A stretch of DNA of 64,000 nucleotides, from contig JABAKD010000023.1 of assembly GCA_012845835.1 (NCBI GenBank), forward strand, positions 23,499,108 to 23,563,107. Reading direction: 5' to 3'. Positions 20,205-31,668 of the stretch are shown in pieces (the first letter of the stretch is position 1; every line of letters begins with the position of its first letter). The notes under the pieces are model-generated. The model saw only the letters and a list, made by a program, of their open reading frames with translations, made no database searches and was not told the DNA's origin. Position numbers and translations under genes: made by a program. This DNA comes from Undaria pinnatifida (Eukaryota > Sar > Phaeophyceae > Laminariales > Alariaceae).

Positions 20205-22488
20205 GTGATCGTGTCGACCTTGGGCTTCGTGACCTTCTCCCCGGTGCTCTTCTCTCCCCAAGGCAAGCTCTTTTCGGCTTGCACAGCTTTGCATTTTACT
20301 TTTCCCGTTTTTTTTTTGGTAGTTTTTATTTTTTACCTTTTTTTTTGCTTTTCCTCTCGTATTTTAACATACTCCCTTTCATCCAGTAGAAGCGCAGTTG
20401 GACCCCTGTGAGCTGTTTGCACTCGACTAATTCGAGTGGCCGGCTCCGTTGAACCACACCTTACTACTGTACCGTGTCGTTGCGGAATAGGGGTACATGT
20501 GCAATAGTTTGCCCTATCACACCCCCCCGAGTCCGAGTTGCGCGCTCCGGATGAAGGCAATAACTCGCCCTTGTTCTCTCTCCTACTTTTGGCCATCCCC
20601 TCGCATTTCTGCTAATGATCTATATTATAGACACAGCAGGCCTGCAGTAGTAGTGCGTGACTATTTCTTGGGTTTCGTTTTTTAGCTGAACCATGTTTGG
20701 GTTTTGGTTTCTTGGCATATTTTTACCAGGTACCAGCACGCTGTGTGCTTTAACCTTTCGAGCATTGCATCTCCGACCTACAGCCTATGAGACACTCCAC
20801 CTTCATGTGGGTTCGCTCACAGCACGGCTCATGTACTCGTATAGGCCAGCTTTTCGTAATTCTCGTTTCTTTTCTTTTTCTTTTTCTGCCCGCATACTTA
20901 GCCGGTGGTGTCATTTTTACGGCGTGTGATTGGCATCGGGTACGACGTATTATAATAGTAATATTTTTGCTTGCGTACCTTTGGTGAGACAGCGGCTCAT
21001 AGATAATTTGCGTACCTCGTACACAGCACAAGCAGTGGTACGTACACACGTATGGGTTGACACGTACCTTTCGGGCGTGGCACACCCTCATAATCGTAGC
21101 ATACCTACCCCCCCCACCAGGTACGGAGTTGTACCGAGTCTGACTCCCAGGGTTTTAGGCCTGTATGCACGGTTGCGTCTTGCCCTGATACTCCCGGTAG
21201 TGCCCCGTTTCCACCGCCATCCCAAAGTCGTTTTGGTTTGCCCCTGGTTTGTTCTTTTGTTTTGATGCATTTCCCTTGTTTGCTTCATTGATAGCTACTT
21301 TGTTTGCTTGTTTGTTGCTTGGTTAACAAGCACGTGTCTCGGGGGAATACTGCTTGTACTGTTTTTTCTTCTCGTGCAAACTTTCGTTTTGTTTTTATAC
21401 ACTGACTGGTGGTGTCGCACGTACCATCTCTCCAGTTAAAGACATATCGTACGCGGACCCTACACTGCTATGGCGAAATTACCGTTGTCTAGTGTGCAAT
21501 TCTTACCAGCTTATGACGTACAGGGCTCTATTTTGCCGTTTGTCATCATGCTGCTGTTTAGCGTACACTTCGTACATTTTGGCCATTGCATCGCATCTAC
21601 GCTGTTAAAAAAATTGACAAAATACTGCTGTAGTACGTGTATCTCGCCAGCCTTCTGTCATACACGGGCTTTATGCTGCCTTAATTTGTCAGGATACTAG
21701 TGTCATATATGAATTCCGTCGGTTTTGTCTCACGCACGGCCCCCTATGCTGCTCACATCATCCGAAATGCTGCAGTAACCGTGTCTCTTACTTACCAGTT
21801 TTAAGCTATATATGGGCTCTATCATGCCCATATGCATCTGCTGTAAGATCATTTTGCCAGTATATTTGTCGTGCCCGAGCTCTACGCTCTGTCTAATATT
21901 GGATTATTCCCCCCCCCCCCGCGTTCGGCCAGCTTTTTACGCCATAACAAAAGCAGGCTCTACGCTAACATTTTTTTTTTTTTTTGCGACAGAACGCATC
22001 AAAGTCCCTCGCATCTGCCCCATCTCGTATGATGAAGTGGAGTAGACGCTGCTGAGATTTGCCCGATTTTTGTCACCGGACCGAGTTTACTTTTCCCCGT
22101 TTCTGGTGATACAGGGTAGATGATGCCCAAATTTCAACGCATTTTTCGCTTCAATTTTACGATAAAGCAGGGTCTATGCTGCTCAAAATTGTAACGTTGC
22201 TGCGCAAGCTTGAAAGTCGATAACTGTTTCTTTTTTTTTACTTTTCACTTTTTTGGTTTGAAGGCATTCATTTCTGCTGTTAGTTGCTTGACAATAATTT
22301 TGCGAGCGACCACGGGAAATGCCCCCCCTCCGTTTCTATGCCGCACGTGTTGCTTTCATCATGCTGGCGCACGTCTCGTCTTGCAAAAATGGTCGTGCAA
22401 CCATGATCGTCTTGTCACGAGCGTCAACACGCGCTGCACATGATGTTGACTTACACAATTGACAATGATTGTGCTCTGTCACGGTGAA
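20205..22488. other. Non-coding interior of the young LTR element
   Basis: T-rich sequence without domains. Homopolymer T and C runs (20309, 21910, 21970) occur. The second half contains a 71-bp degenerate array (separate entry). Confidence 0.6.
21450..22200 (+). repeat. Degenerate array of about ten units, mean period about 71 bp
   Basis: The word (a/g)gg(c/g)tct(a/t)tgctgcc, with variants, recurs near 21458, 21523, 21594, 21666, 21738, 21814, 21878, 21954, 22042, 22112 and 22168. Similar degenerate arrays occur in the related interior at 51-56 kb. Confidence 0.55.
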
Positions 22489-23059
22489 TGTTATAGAGTG
22501 TCAGTATAGCTGGCAATAGATTCGGTAGGATAGTCCGCAGAGTTATGGTCTAATGGCCACAAGAAGGTTCTCTTAAACGGAATATTCTGAGTGAAGCGGA
22601 TAACCCGTAGAATGTAGCTAGTTTGTACCACAAGAGCGTTCTCGGAAATGGAACGCTCCTCCTCTGGACAAGATAGATAGAAGTAAGCGCGTTAAGCGCT
22701 CATGGGAACATTAGGACACCCAGGAGAACGTTCCTTGTACGTTCCATAGGAAAAGGTCCGGAACAGAGCACAGTAGCAATGCTGGGGTGAAGCGAACTCT
22801 GTGAGCTTCACCCCACCCCCGTGCTCTCACTACCTGCTCTACCAGCTCTATCAGCTCTACTTATTCTGCCCTGCACTACCGTGTGCCAAGGGCCTGTGTT
22901 GTCTGTCTTTCAGAGTTCCATGTAGAGGAAATAATGTATAAGCTTTTGAGTCTATCCAGCGAGCCATGAGGAGAGACCAAACAAGGGCACCGGAACCCAT
23001 GAGGAGCACGCTTCCCAACACCGACCAACCACGCATCCCCCACTCGGAGTACCACCACA
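22489..23059 (+). repeat. 3' LTR of the young element
   Basis: Same sequence as 19616-20186. Followed by CACC, the second copy of the target duplication. Confidence 0.85.
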
Positions 23060-24440
23060 CACCCCATTTCATTAGGCCACCCTCAATAGTCGTAGATGCA
23101 GATCGCTCGGCAATCAAAAGATGTCAACGAAACATCCAGAATTGGAAAGGGGATCAAAGATGCGGCTATTCGAAACAAACGAAAATGAGGCTATATATTC
23201 CCCCACACCTCGTAATAATGAGGCTAAAAAGCCTCATTGCAAGAGACATACAACCGTATGACGGAGCTTACGACCGTGAGAGCTCGAGAAAGAGTATTTA
23301 CCTATGGTATACCAGTAACAATCGGCGTAAAAAACACGAAGGGCGCGGCCACTGAGCGCAAGGATGCGAAGGGAAACAAGATAAAGGTACAGACGCGGAA
23401 ACAATGTCGGAGGGGAACAAAGCAACCCATGTCACGCTGTGAAGGTCAGACAAAGTTAAGGCCTGAAACGTGGTGCCGAAGGGGCGGGCGGTAGGCCGTT
23501 TGGTCGATAGGCAGGACAAAAAGAGCCTGAAACGAGAAAACAACGAACACTGCCAAAATAATGCCAGGGTCCTCAAGGTTTGACCTGGAAGGCTGACGTA
23601 GGACCATTGGTCGAAAAACTATTTGGAACCAGTACGCTGAGGTGTAATGGAAGCAGGGGCATGTGGGACCTAAAAGGCTAGCATAAGGCCCTTGGTCGAA
23701 CTGTAGAACGGGAAACTGAGGCTACCAAAACAAATCGCGAAAACGCAGAGAAAGACAATGCCTAAACAGTGGCACAGACAACACCAATATGGTGGTACTG
23801 GAGGCGTGTGATACGCCGGAAAGCTGAACCGGGGGACAGAGTGGAGTACCCTTAGAAGCCCTCTGGGAACAGTATCAGCAAAACGGTAAGAGATATGTGG
23901 TGAGGTCACCTGGCCTAAGCAATGCGCAAACAAGGACGAAAATGAAACGTAGACACAGAAAGACGGAAGGTACTATCGGACGCCGGAAAGAGAGTCGATA
24001 TCATGCAACTCAAGAGGCGAACAAATAACAGGAACAATGCCAGCGAACGCAGAGAGGCTATTCAACCATAACAAGGCAAGCCAAAAATGGGGTCAACAAC
24101 AAGATACTCGTTCAGCTCAAAGCAGCGCTGGGACTGTCTAGCTCCATAAAAAATGTAGGGAACAGAGAAGGCAATATGAAAAAGAAGCCGCAGCTAGGTA
24201 GTACACGTCGGGAACACGGGGTCGCTAACGTGGAGCAACCCTAAAAAGGTACCCGAGAAAAAGTAGAGGGAAACCGAAAGTAGGAAAATCGTGTGATAGC
24301 GACGTACTGCAGCCTAAAAAAAAAAGGAGGGTCCATAGCAAGGGACCTTCAAAGGCTAGCTTTAAATAAAACGAGCAACACTAGTATGTAGCGAAGGCAT
24401 TCCTCCGAAAGGTGCCTAACGACCACAAAAAAAGTGGCTC
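23060..24440 (-). mobile_element. Interior and LTR edge of the older LTR element, minus strand
   Basis: The reverse complement is collinear with 54500-56325 on the + strand (for example 54540 pairs with 24400 and 56200 with about 23190). It lacks a 303-bp insertion present in that copy. No coding sequence is seen. Its LTR begins at 23072 and is continued, beyond the young insertion, at 19615-19261. Confidence 0.75.
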
Positions 24441-24801
24441 GAGAAAATTCAAGACATGCACAACAAAACGGTCAACCAAGAGACCAAAACTCGAGCAAGA
24501 CGACCGACCATCCATACAGGCTCAAAACATCTTGATTTTAGAGTATACAAGACATCGTCACACGATCGGCAAATGCTCGCCATACCGTACAAATCAAAAG
24601 TCCAAACTTCGGGAAACGGTGTAAAGTTGTGGGTTCTGTCGTCAAAAGTGTTAACGCGCCCTCTGTCGACCATGTTACAACGGGAAAAGGTACCTATTTA
24701 GATTGTTTTCTTTTGCTTTGCAAGGAAGCTGTATGGTTAGCGATGTCAATAGAAAAAGTGAGCAGCATACGCAATAGCTGTGTTGTTCAGCCACCCCATA
24801 C
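24441..24801. other. No recognisable feature
   Basis: Short stretch between the older LTR element and the left repeat of the tyrosine-recombinase element. Confidence 0.4.
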
Positions 24802-25084
24802 ACAAAGAGAAATATTCTTAGGAATCGGGAACCGATAAGAATAATATGTTGGATGTTGTTCATAGAGAGAATCCGGCGTTATGGTTCATATTTTTTTTGG
24901 CGGGGTACGTACGTAGCTTGCTTTGACAGCAGCAGCTGGCATTGTTTGGTTGATCGTGCATGTGGAGATACTAAGTGGATACCGCACGGGACGGTGCTGG
25001 CAGACTGGTAGAACACGCGAACAGACAGACCTGTTGTTCACAACTGGACGGCGGTCGCTCAATGGACCAGATAATTCGTGATTT
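24802..25084 (+). repeat. Split direct repeat A1
   Basis: Matches A2 (31002-31284) over about 283 bp with scattered substitutions. Both begin near caaagagaaata and end near ataattcgtgattt. Confidence 0.85.
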
Positions 25085-25838
25085 CGTGATTCTCGAGTTC
25101 ATCGCTAGACGGCGAATCGGGAAATTAGCGAGAGCATAAAGCAACAGCGAAGGCGAAGCGCTTCATACGAGGCACAGGAAGCGAGCGAGGAAGCGTCGAC
25201 ATCGGGCCTCGCCTTGACCGGTATGATATTACGTGCAGAAGGGTTGTTATTTGTCTCCTAAATACCCGAAACTGGTGGGCCGAGAGCGTGTGTGTACGTT
25301 TGGAAACGGTTCGAGCGAGTTGTGTTGCTTGTGTAAAAACAAACAAAAACAAAAGCGGGGAAATAGCAACAAATTCAACATCATGATCAAGCACATGCGC
25401 ATCACAGATCGCGACAACGAGATATCATCGGACTCTCCCCCCGATCGAAGCAGAGATACGATTATGCTCGTAATCGTGAAAGGGATTGTGTCTGGTGGTA
25501 CTCTCGACGGCCTGGGCGTGGGTACATAACGATATTTCGAGTACATATGGCATATCGTATCACATTGGGGCAGTTCATCAGGTGAAGAACGAAAAATCTT
25601 TGTTCCAAAAAATTACTCCGGAGTACTTGTTTATATCGTACATAATGTGTTTGACAACAAGGACCGGCAGAAAAATGCGTTGGATTGCTGTGTTGAAACA
25701 TACATGGTGTGCTTGAACACAAGGACCCGGAGACAAACGAGTTGGATTACTGTTGGCGGAAACGTCAGCAATATTATCGCCATTCGATCACATGTAGCAG
25801 TAAGGAAAAAAGAAGTTACAGCAGCAGGTGGCTGGTGT
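25085..25838. other. Non-coding interior after A1
   Basis: Short open frames only. A small local repeat with 'acaaggaccgg/cgg' words occurs at 25660-25740. Confidence 0.4.
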
Positions 25839-27143
25839 GTCAACTGAATATGGCTCCACGTCGCGTTGGGCACAGACAAATTCATATACTCTGTAAGTTG
25901 ACCACAAAAATGCGCTCCACATTACTGCTGTTGGGTGAGTCGTGATATCATACTGCTGTTGGGTGAGTCATGATGTCATACTATACCTATTATTGCAATG
26001 GAGTTCATACGTTGTGACAAGGCGTCGCAAAAACATTGCACGTGTAAGATATCGCTCATCCCGAGCAACTGAAAAATTATTGCTGGTACCTATCGCGCTT
26101 TCGCGGTGGGGTGCAGATTAAAAATTTCAGATCGATGTGTGCGTGCACGCTATATATTATGTGGCATAATGAACGAGTGATTCCTCATGCGGACTGCTGG
26201 GTGAGAGATAATCTTCACAGCCAAACGATCGTACGTGCACGATAAATATTACGTGGCATAATGAACGAGTGATTCCCCATGCGGACTGCTGAGTGAGAGA
26301 TAATCTTCACAGCCAAAACGATCGACTCGAGGGGTCTTGAGCGCGAACACAAGTATATAATATGGCAATATCAATTAATGACTTCTCACCTGCATGGTTG
26401 GGTTAGATAAAACCCTCACAGCCAGACGCTCAAGAGGTCTTGAACGTGGATACTTGTAGATGGTCAACCACAAGGGCAGAAATTGCGTCTTGTTGGGTGA
26501 AATGTCAACTGAATATGGCTTCACGTCACGTTGGGCCCAAACTAATTAATATATTCCGTAAGTTGACCCCAAAAATCCGCTCCACATTACTGCTGTTGGG
26601 TGAGTCGTGATGCCATACTATACCTATTATTGCCATGGAGTTCATACGTTGCGACAAGGCGTCGCAAAAACATTCCACTTGTAAGATATCGTCCCGAGCA
26701 ACTGAAAAATTATTGCTGGTACCTATCGCGCTTTCGCGGTGGGGTGCAGATTAAAAATTTCAGATCAACGTGTATGGGCACGACATATATATATTATGTG
26801 GCACAATAAACAAGTGATTTCCCATGCGGACTGCTGGGTGAGAGATAATCTTCACAGCCAAACGATCGTACGTGCACGATAAATATTTTGTGGCATATTG
26901 AACGAGTGATTCCCCATGTGGACTGCTGAGTGAGAGATAATCTTCATAGCCAAAACGATCGACTCGCGGGTCTTGAGCGCGAACACAAGTAGATAATATG
27001 GTAATATGAATGAATGACTTCCCACTCGCATGGTTGGGTGAGACAAAACCTTCACAGCCACACGCTCGAGATTTCTTGAGCGTGGATACTTGTAGAGGTC
27101 AACCGCAAGGGCAGGAATTGCGTCTTGTTGGGTGAAAGAAAGT
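25839..27143. repeat. Tandem duplication of a unit of about 650 bp
   Basis: Copy 1 is 25839-26503 and copy 2 is 26504-27143. Both begin gtcaactgaatatggct and end with a gcgtcttgttgggtgaaa word. Within each copy a block of about 93 bp with cggactgctg and gagagataatcttcacagcc is itself duplicated. Confidence 0.85.
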
Positions 27144-27572
27144 GAGTGGCATAATTCACAGATCGCGGCAATGCGACAAAAATCTTACAGCGCTAAAATG
27201 CGGCTGGGTATAGTGAAACTGTGTATTCTGGCTGATCTGGTCGCGATGGGGCGCAGAATGTTTCAGAATGATCGGTTTTGCCTGATGAATAGCAGTACGT
27301 AATGCTAAAATCAAGTAGTTGTGCAGTGCCACTGGATAATCTTGCTGGTACCTCTCACGCGGTTGCGATGGGGCGCAGATTAATATGTTCACACTGTTTC
27401 CGAACTGAACAGCATTATAAAAACAAAAATAGTATACGTTAGAAGAAAAAAAAAAAACGTGATCAATTCATCTCGGCCCGTAAAGCAGCGGAGCAGGCAC
27501 ATGCATACATGTGATGTCGACGTCGTGGCAAGACGACGATGGAATTGCAATACTATTGCATTACTCGATATG
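27144..27572. other. Interior spacer with gatggggcgcag-type words
   Basis: Short words such as gcgatggggcgcagat (27240, 27367) link it to the neighbouring arrays. An A12 run lies at 27448. No gene. Confidence 0.4.
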
Positions 27573-28060
27573 TTTTACCTTGTGTTGGTGGTAATGGTTG
27601 TCAGACAGGAAATATAAGTATTATTGCGGATACCCCTTGCGCGGTTGTGATGAGGTGCAAAATTATCTGCTATTTTGAATCGAATTGACTGACTTGCTCG
27701 CTGAAACGCCAGTCCGCAAACAAGGCAGTGGTAACGATCGAGCAATTCGCCCGATAAGCAAAGGAGTACATACACTAATATGACAAGGGTGTGTGCCCAT
27801 GCTGGCTGCTCGAGCGCATTTTTCGGTATGGTTTACCTTGTGTTGGTGGTAATGGGTGTCAGACAGGAAATATAAGTACTATTGCGGATACCCCGTGCGC
27901 GGATGTGATGGGGCGCAAAAATATTTTATATTCTGAATCGAATTGACTGACTTCCTCGCTGACACCAGTTCGCAAACAAGGCAGTGGTGACAATCGAGCA
28001 ATTCGCCTGATAAGCAACGGAGTACATAGTACATGCTGGCCGCTCGAGCGAAAATGACCA
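27573..28060. repeat. Tandem duplication of a 258-bp unit
   Basis: Copy 1 starts at 27573 and copy 2 at 27831. Both begin with ttaccttgtgttggtggtaa, share a cagacaggaaatataagta word, and end near a ctgctcgagcg-type word. Confidence 0.85.
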
Positions 28061-28242
28061 AAAGTGCGTTTATTTCCGCATATACAGTGATGGCGAGCCA
28101 CCCTGGTTCCACCGGCAAAGATGTGGCCCCCTGCAAAGTTATGGTCGCCCTTTTAAAACTTGCACTCACTATGAACTCTGGCATCGTATCACGTGGTTCA
28201 TTTTTTTCTCAAAAAGAGGTTTAATTTTGACTCAAGGACACG

Positions 28243-29510
28243 GTGTGGCGGGAGACGACCACGATGAGCGGCAAGTCGAATGGTGCGAGCAGCCGGTCGG
28301 GTGGTGCTAGCAGCAACACGGGCGAACGTTCAGTCCGTCAAGCTGAATACGCTGTGCACCGCGAGGCGGTTAACGATCGGCTTGGCGCGATCGAGGCCGG
28401 TGCGGATGAAAACGGGGAGCGACTCGAAAAGATTGAGGACAGCACCGCCGAGAACGGGGGGGCGGCTCGAAATATTGAGGACATACTCGGGCACCTCCAT
28501 ATGTCTGGATGACATCCAAGCCAACCAAGACGTTGACTGGTCGAACAGTGACCAGGGGCAGCACAACAGTGAGGCTTCCGCTCGCGGTAGCATGTCAAAA
28601 AAGATTTGGCTGAAGGAGAGGATCACGCCTCCGAAAAAACCCAACCTTCGAGCGTTTTGGATACTTGTTGTGAGAAGCCAAAGGGGTGCGAATTGTCGAG
28701 GGTCCAGCTGCAAGGGGCATTCAAGAATACCGCCCTGGCATGTTCTGCGGTAGTGGAACAGGTCAACGCTTAGGCTGGGCTCGATGTCAGCGCGTTCATA
28801 CCGCGTAGGGCGGAACCGCGCATTGCTGGCACCATCGACATCGAAAAGCAGTTCGCCATTCTGGCGAAGGTGTTGCTTCTCGTCATCGGGCGGGGCATTA
28901 CTTCGGTGGGGGGGAAGGCGCGGATGGAGAAGCTACGCGCGGCATTCAGGACGGTGTCGACATGGTGACATCACACAGCGAAGCTAACCGCCAAGAGATT
29001 CAAATGCCGGTCCACAAGGTGAGATAGCTCGCTTCACCACCAAAGATCTCGAGGCGGTTGACGACGCAGCTCTCTCCGCTAAGTCTAACCGGCACGAGCA
29101 GCGGGGGATCGACCAACTGCCAGGAGCGGTGGTTCCCACCTGGGCAAAGATTGGCGCTTACAGTGACGCCGGTGGGCTGGAGCACGTCGACATTCACAAG
29201 GAACCGGTCGCACCTCGGGAAAAAGGAGGGCGTGCGGTCAAACGTGGGCGCAAGGATGAAGACTCCGCTCAGCTTCCGTACTTCGGTTAGGCCTCCCGGC
29301 GGGGATGCCGGTTCGAGCAAAAGAGAGATCCGTGCAAGTACCGCCACGATCCGGCCGACAAATTGCGGGAACAGAAAGAAAGCGGAGGAGGCGCCAGTGG
29401 GGCCGCACACAATAACCCCAAGGCTGGTGTTCGCACGGTACCGAGCGCTTTCGCGTCGGGAAACGGAGACGGGAGCGAAAAAAGGTGGAAGCTCTGCTAA
29501 ATCGTCCAAG
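28243..29510 (+). pseudogene. Gag-like protein of the tyrosine-recombinase element
   Basis: An open frame begins MSGKSNGASSRSGGASSN at 28264, with an upstream in-frame ATG at 28243. A heptad-like helical segment follows (about residues 30-75). After a frameshift near 28505 the sequence continues with a Lys/Pro-rich section, a hydrophobic helix around 28850-28900, and near 29310-29355 a Cys/His-rich word of the form C-x8-C-x3-H (GCRFEQKRDPCKYRHD), followed by a Lys/Glu/Gly-rich tail. The order fits the nucleic-acid-binding ORF of DIRS/Ngaro elements. At least four frameshifts or stops are present. A related Crypton-type accessory ORF is the alternative. Confidence 0.5.
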
Positions 29511-29582
29511 GGTGATGACGAATAGGGGTGCGGCAGCTGGCAGAGCCAACTTTGGCGACCGAACGAGCTCGGGTTTCAGCAA

Positions 29583-30752
29583 ATGACGCGCAGCTTGTAC
29601 GGCCGAGGTTGGCGTCGTTTTCTCAACCAGGAGCAGAACTTGGGGCAAGCGGGTGCAAATATTGTATACAGGAGTTTTGGGCACCAGTACCTCCGTCGAT
29701 CAGTTGCGACATCGTTTGAAATAACTTACGCGTCGAGTTTCCGGTCTTGGTGCACTTTTCGCGGGTTAATCGCACAGGACCGGTATCTGCGACCTGTGAG
29801 TCGGAGGAGGCCAAAGTGTGAGCTTTGATGGATTTCGCTGCTTGGAGTTGTGCGTCACACGACAATCAAGCCGGATCTATTTCGACTAAGCTAGCTGCGA
29901 TCCAATAGTTCTATCGGGATCATGTTGGCATCGAGCTGTCGATCCGGCCCCCGTTGACCAACAGTGTATTGCAAGATATCTCACGATCGCATACATTGGC
30001 GGGAACACGGCCACGGGTTCGGCTCCCTATATCGGGGGATATGTTGATCAAGGGGCAGGAACTGACATCTTCCTGGGGTTCTGGGGATAAAGTGCTTTGG
30101 CTATGTCTGGGCATGAGCTAATATTTCTTAGCCAGGTCCGATGAGGTATTTGCCAATGGCTCAGGTGTGGTGAACCCAGCGCATTGTCTCACGCGAAGTG
30201 ACGTTGCGTTTTTTTTCTGGCGACAAACAGTTGAGGCGTCTTCAATGGAGTGATGCCGATCGGGATGAGGTGCGATTCCGCGGCCATAAAGGCGACCAGG
30301 CTCAGGTTGAAAGCGTCATTGTACGTACCCGGAGCGAGGTTCGGGGCCCGTGTTCCGAGTTGGGTGAAGGTGGCGGAGCCATAGCTCTTATGGTAGCACT
30401 ACTGTCATGTTTTGCGGCTCTACCTGAACACGCACCACTTTCCTCGTACCGTTCAGGGAGGCAAGTAATAGTGTGGGGATATGGTCCGGCGTTACGAGCG
30501 TTGAGAGAACTAGTTGAAAAGTCGGGGCGTAAACCCGAAGAGTACGCTCTGCACTCTCTGAGGATAGCAAGTGCCTCGATGCTTGCGGCTGGAGGTGACG
30601 TGTCGGAACGAGTCATACAGCGAGAAGGGAGGTGGAAGTCCGACGCATGCAAGGTGTACACCCGGAATAATGCGGAGGATGCACGACATGTGTCTCGTAA
30701 ACTAGCAGCTGGTAAAGGTTTGCGAAGACAGCCAGGTCAAGATACTGTATAG
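29583..30752 (+). pseudogene. Tyrosine recombinase, all catalytic residues visible, two frameshifts
   Basis: The protein starts in one frame (29583-29820) with an N-terminal SAM-like core-binding domain (RSVATSFEITYASSFRSW). It moves to a second frame (29822-30209) with FLARSDEVFA carrying the first catalytic Arg at 30134, and returns to the first frame (30210-30752) with GHKGDQ, then HSLR (His 30552, Arg 30561), EGRWKSDACKVY with Trp, and the nucleophile Tyr at 30657. These are the R-K-HxxR-W-Y residues of the tyrosine recombinase family, which cuts and rejoins DNA through a 3'-phosphotyrosine. In-frame stops lie at 29906-29908 and 30119-30121, and a T8 run (30209-30216) marks the second frameshift. 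Total length about 390 codons fits DIRS/Ngaro/Crypton recombinases. Confidence 0.8.
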
Positions 30753-30789
30753 GATAAACTGTAGAAGTCCCGGAGTAACCTCGGTTGCG

Positions 30790-31006
30790 GAGGAGTCAAT
30801 GGTGTTGGATCATTCGGTGTCTCAGTCGTCGGAGAATTCGCACAGTAGAACCCAGACAGTGGAGGGAGGGAGATGTGTTTAGGGGCAAAGACTATGGGTA
30901 TAAGGCAGAGTTGGATACTGCGGTAGACATGTCAGCCAGCTGCTCTCCCGCCCGAGCCACAGAAAATGATCATATAAAACGCAATTCGAAAGATACATAC
31001 AACAAA
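30790..31006 (+). repeat. Split direct repeat B1
   Basis: Begins gaggagtcaatggtgttgga and matches B2 (31448-31668). It abuts and slightly overlaps A2. Confidence 0.85.
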
Positions 31007-31284
31007 GAGAAATACTCTTAGGAATCGGGAACCGATAAGAATAATATGTTGGTTGTTGTTCATAGAGATAATTCGGTGTCATGGTTCATAGTTTTTTTGG
31101 CGGAGTACGTGCGTAGCTTACATTGACAGCAGCAGCTGGCATTGGTTGGTTGATCGCGCTTGTGGAGATACCAAGTGGATACCGCACGGGGCGGTGCTGG
31201 CAAACGGGTAGAACACGCGAACAGACAGAGCTGGTGATTACAACTGGACGGCGGTCGCTCACTGGACCAGATAATTCGTGATTT
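31002..31284 (+). repeat. Split direct repeat A2
   Basis: Second copy of A1. Lies between B1 and B2 as in Ngaro-type termini. Confidence 0.85.
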
Positions 31285-31447
31285 TTCCCGCCCACCCACC
31301 CTTTTTCTTCGATGGTGAGGGGACGAAAATACTATGAGAATGTAGGTACTATTATCGTATAACTGAGGGTATATGCGCTTATTATCTTTCATTTTTTCAG
31401 TGTCATGCGAGGGTTTATATCACGGTATATGTTTTCTCGGAGGAGTG

Positions 31448-31668
31448 GAGGAGTCAATGGTGTTGGACCATTTGGTGTCTCAGTCGTCGGAGAATTCGCA
31501 CAGTAGAACCCAGACAGCAGTGAAGGGATGGAGATGTGTTTACGAGCAAAGACATGTGGGTATGAGGCAGAGTTGGATACTGCGGTAGACATGTCAGCCA
31601 GCTGCTCTCCCTCCCAAGCCACAGGAAATGATAATATACAACGCATTTCGCAAGGTAAATACACCAAA
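31448..31668 (+). repeat. Split direct repeat B2
   Basis: Second copy of B1, separated from A2 by about 160 bp that matches nothing else I noticed. Marks the right end of the element. Confidence 0.8.

Larger units (their letters stand above)
19612..23063 (+). mobile_element. Young non-autonomous LTR retrotransposon with CACC target duplication
   Basis: Two 571-bp LTRs (19616-20186, 22489-23059) enclose 2.3 kb with no coding sequence. LTRs start TGTTA and end in CA. Direct repeats CACC (19612-19615 and 23060-23063) look like a 4-bp target duplication. The absence of gag and pol makes it a LARD/TRIM-like derivative that depends on another element's proteins. The near identity of its LTRs indicates recent insertion. 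Confidence 0.8.
24802..31668 (+). mobile_element. Tyrosine-recombinase element with Ngaro-like split direct repeats
   Basis: The repeat order is A1 (24802-25084), coding interior, B1 (30790-31006), A2 (31002-31284), B2 (31448-31668). This A1-ORF-B1-A2-B2 arrangement is that of Ngaro/PAT-type DIRS-order retrotransposons, which integrate with a tyrosine recombinase and make no target duplication. Encoded on the + strand are a gag-like protein (28243-29510) and a tyrosine recombinase (29583-30752). Reverse transcriptase/RNase H, normally between them, is absent: the two are separated by under 100 bp. The 25.8-28.1 kb part is filled with tandem duplications. Frameshifts and stops show that this copy is inactive. 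Confidence 0.7.

Noticed and set aside
29583-30752. Prophage or integron integrase
   Set aside because: The neighbouring split direct repeats, gag-like ORF and eukaryotic context point to a DIRS-order or Crypton-like element.
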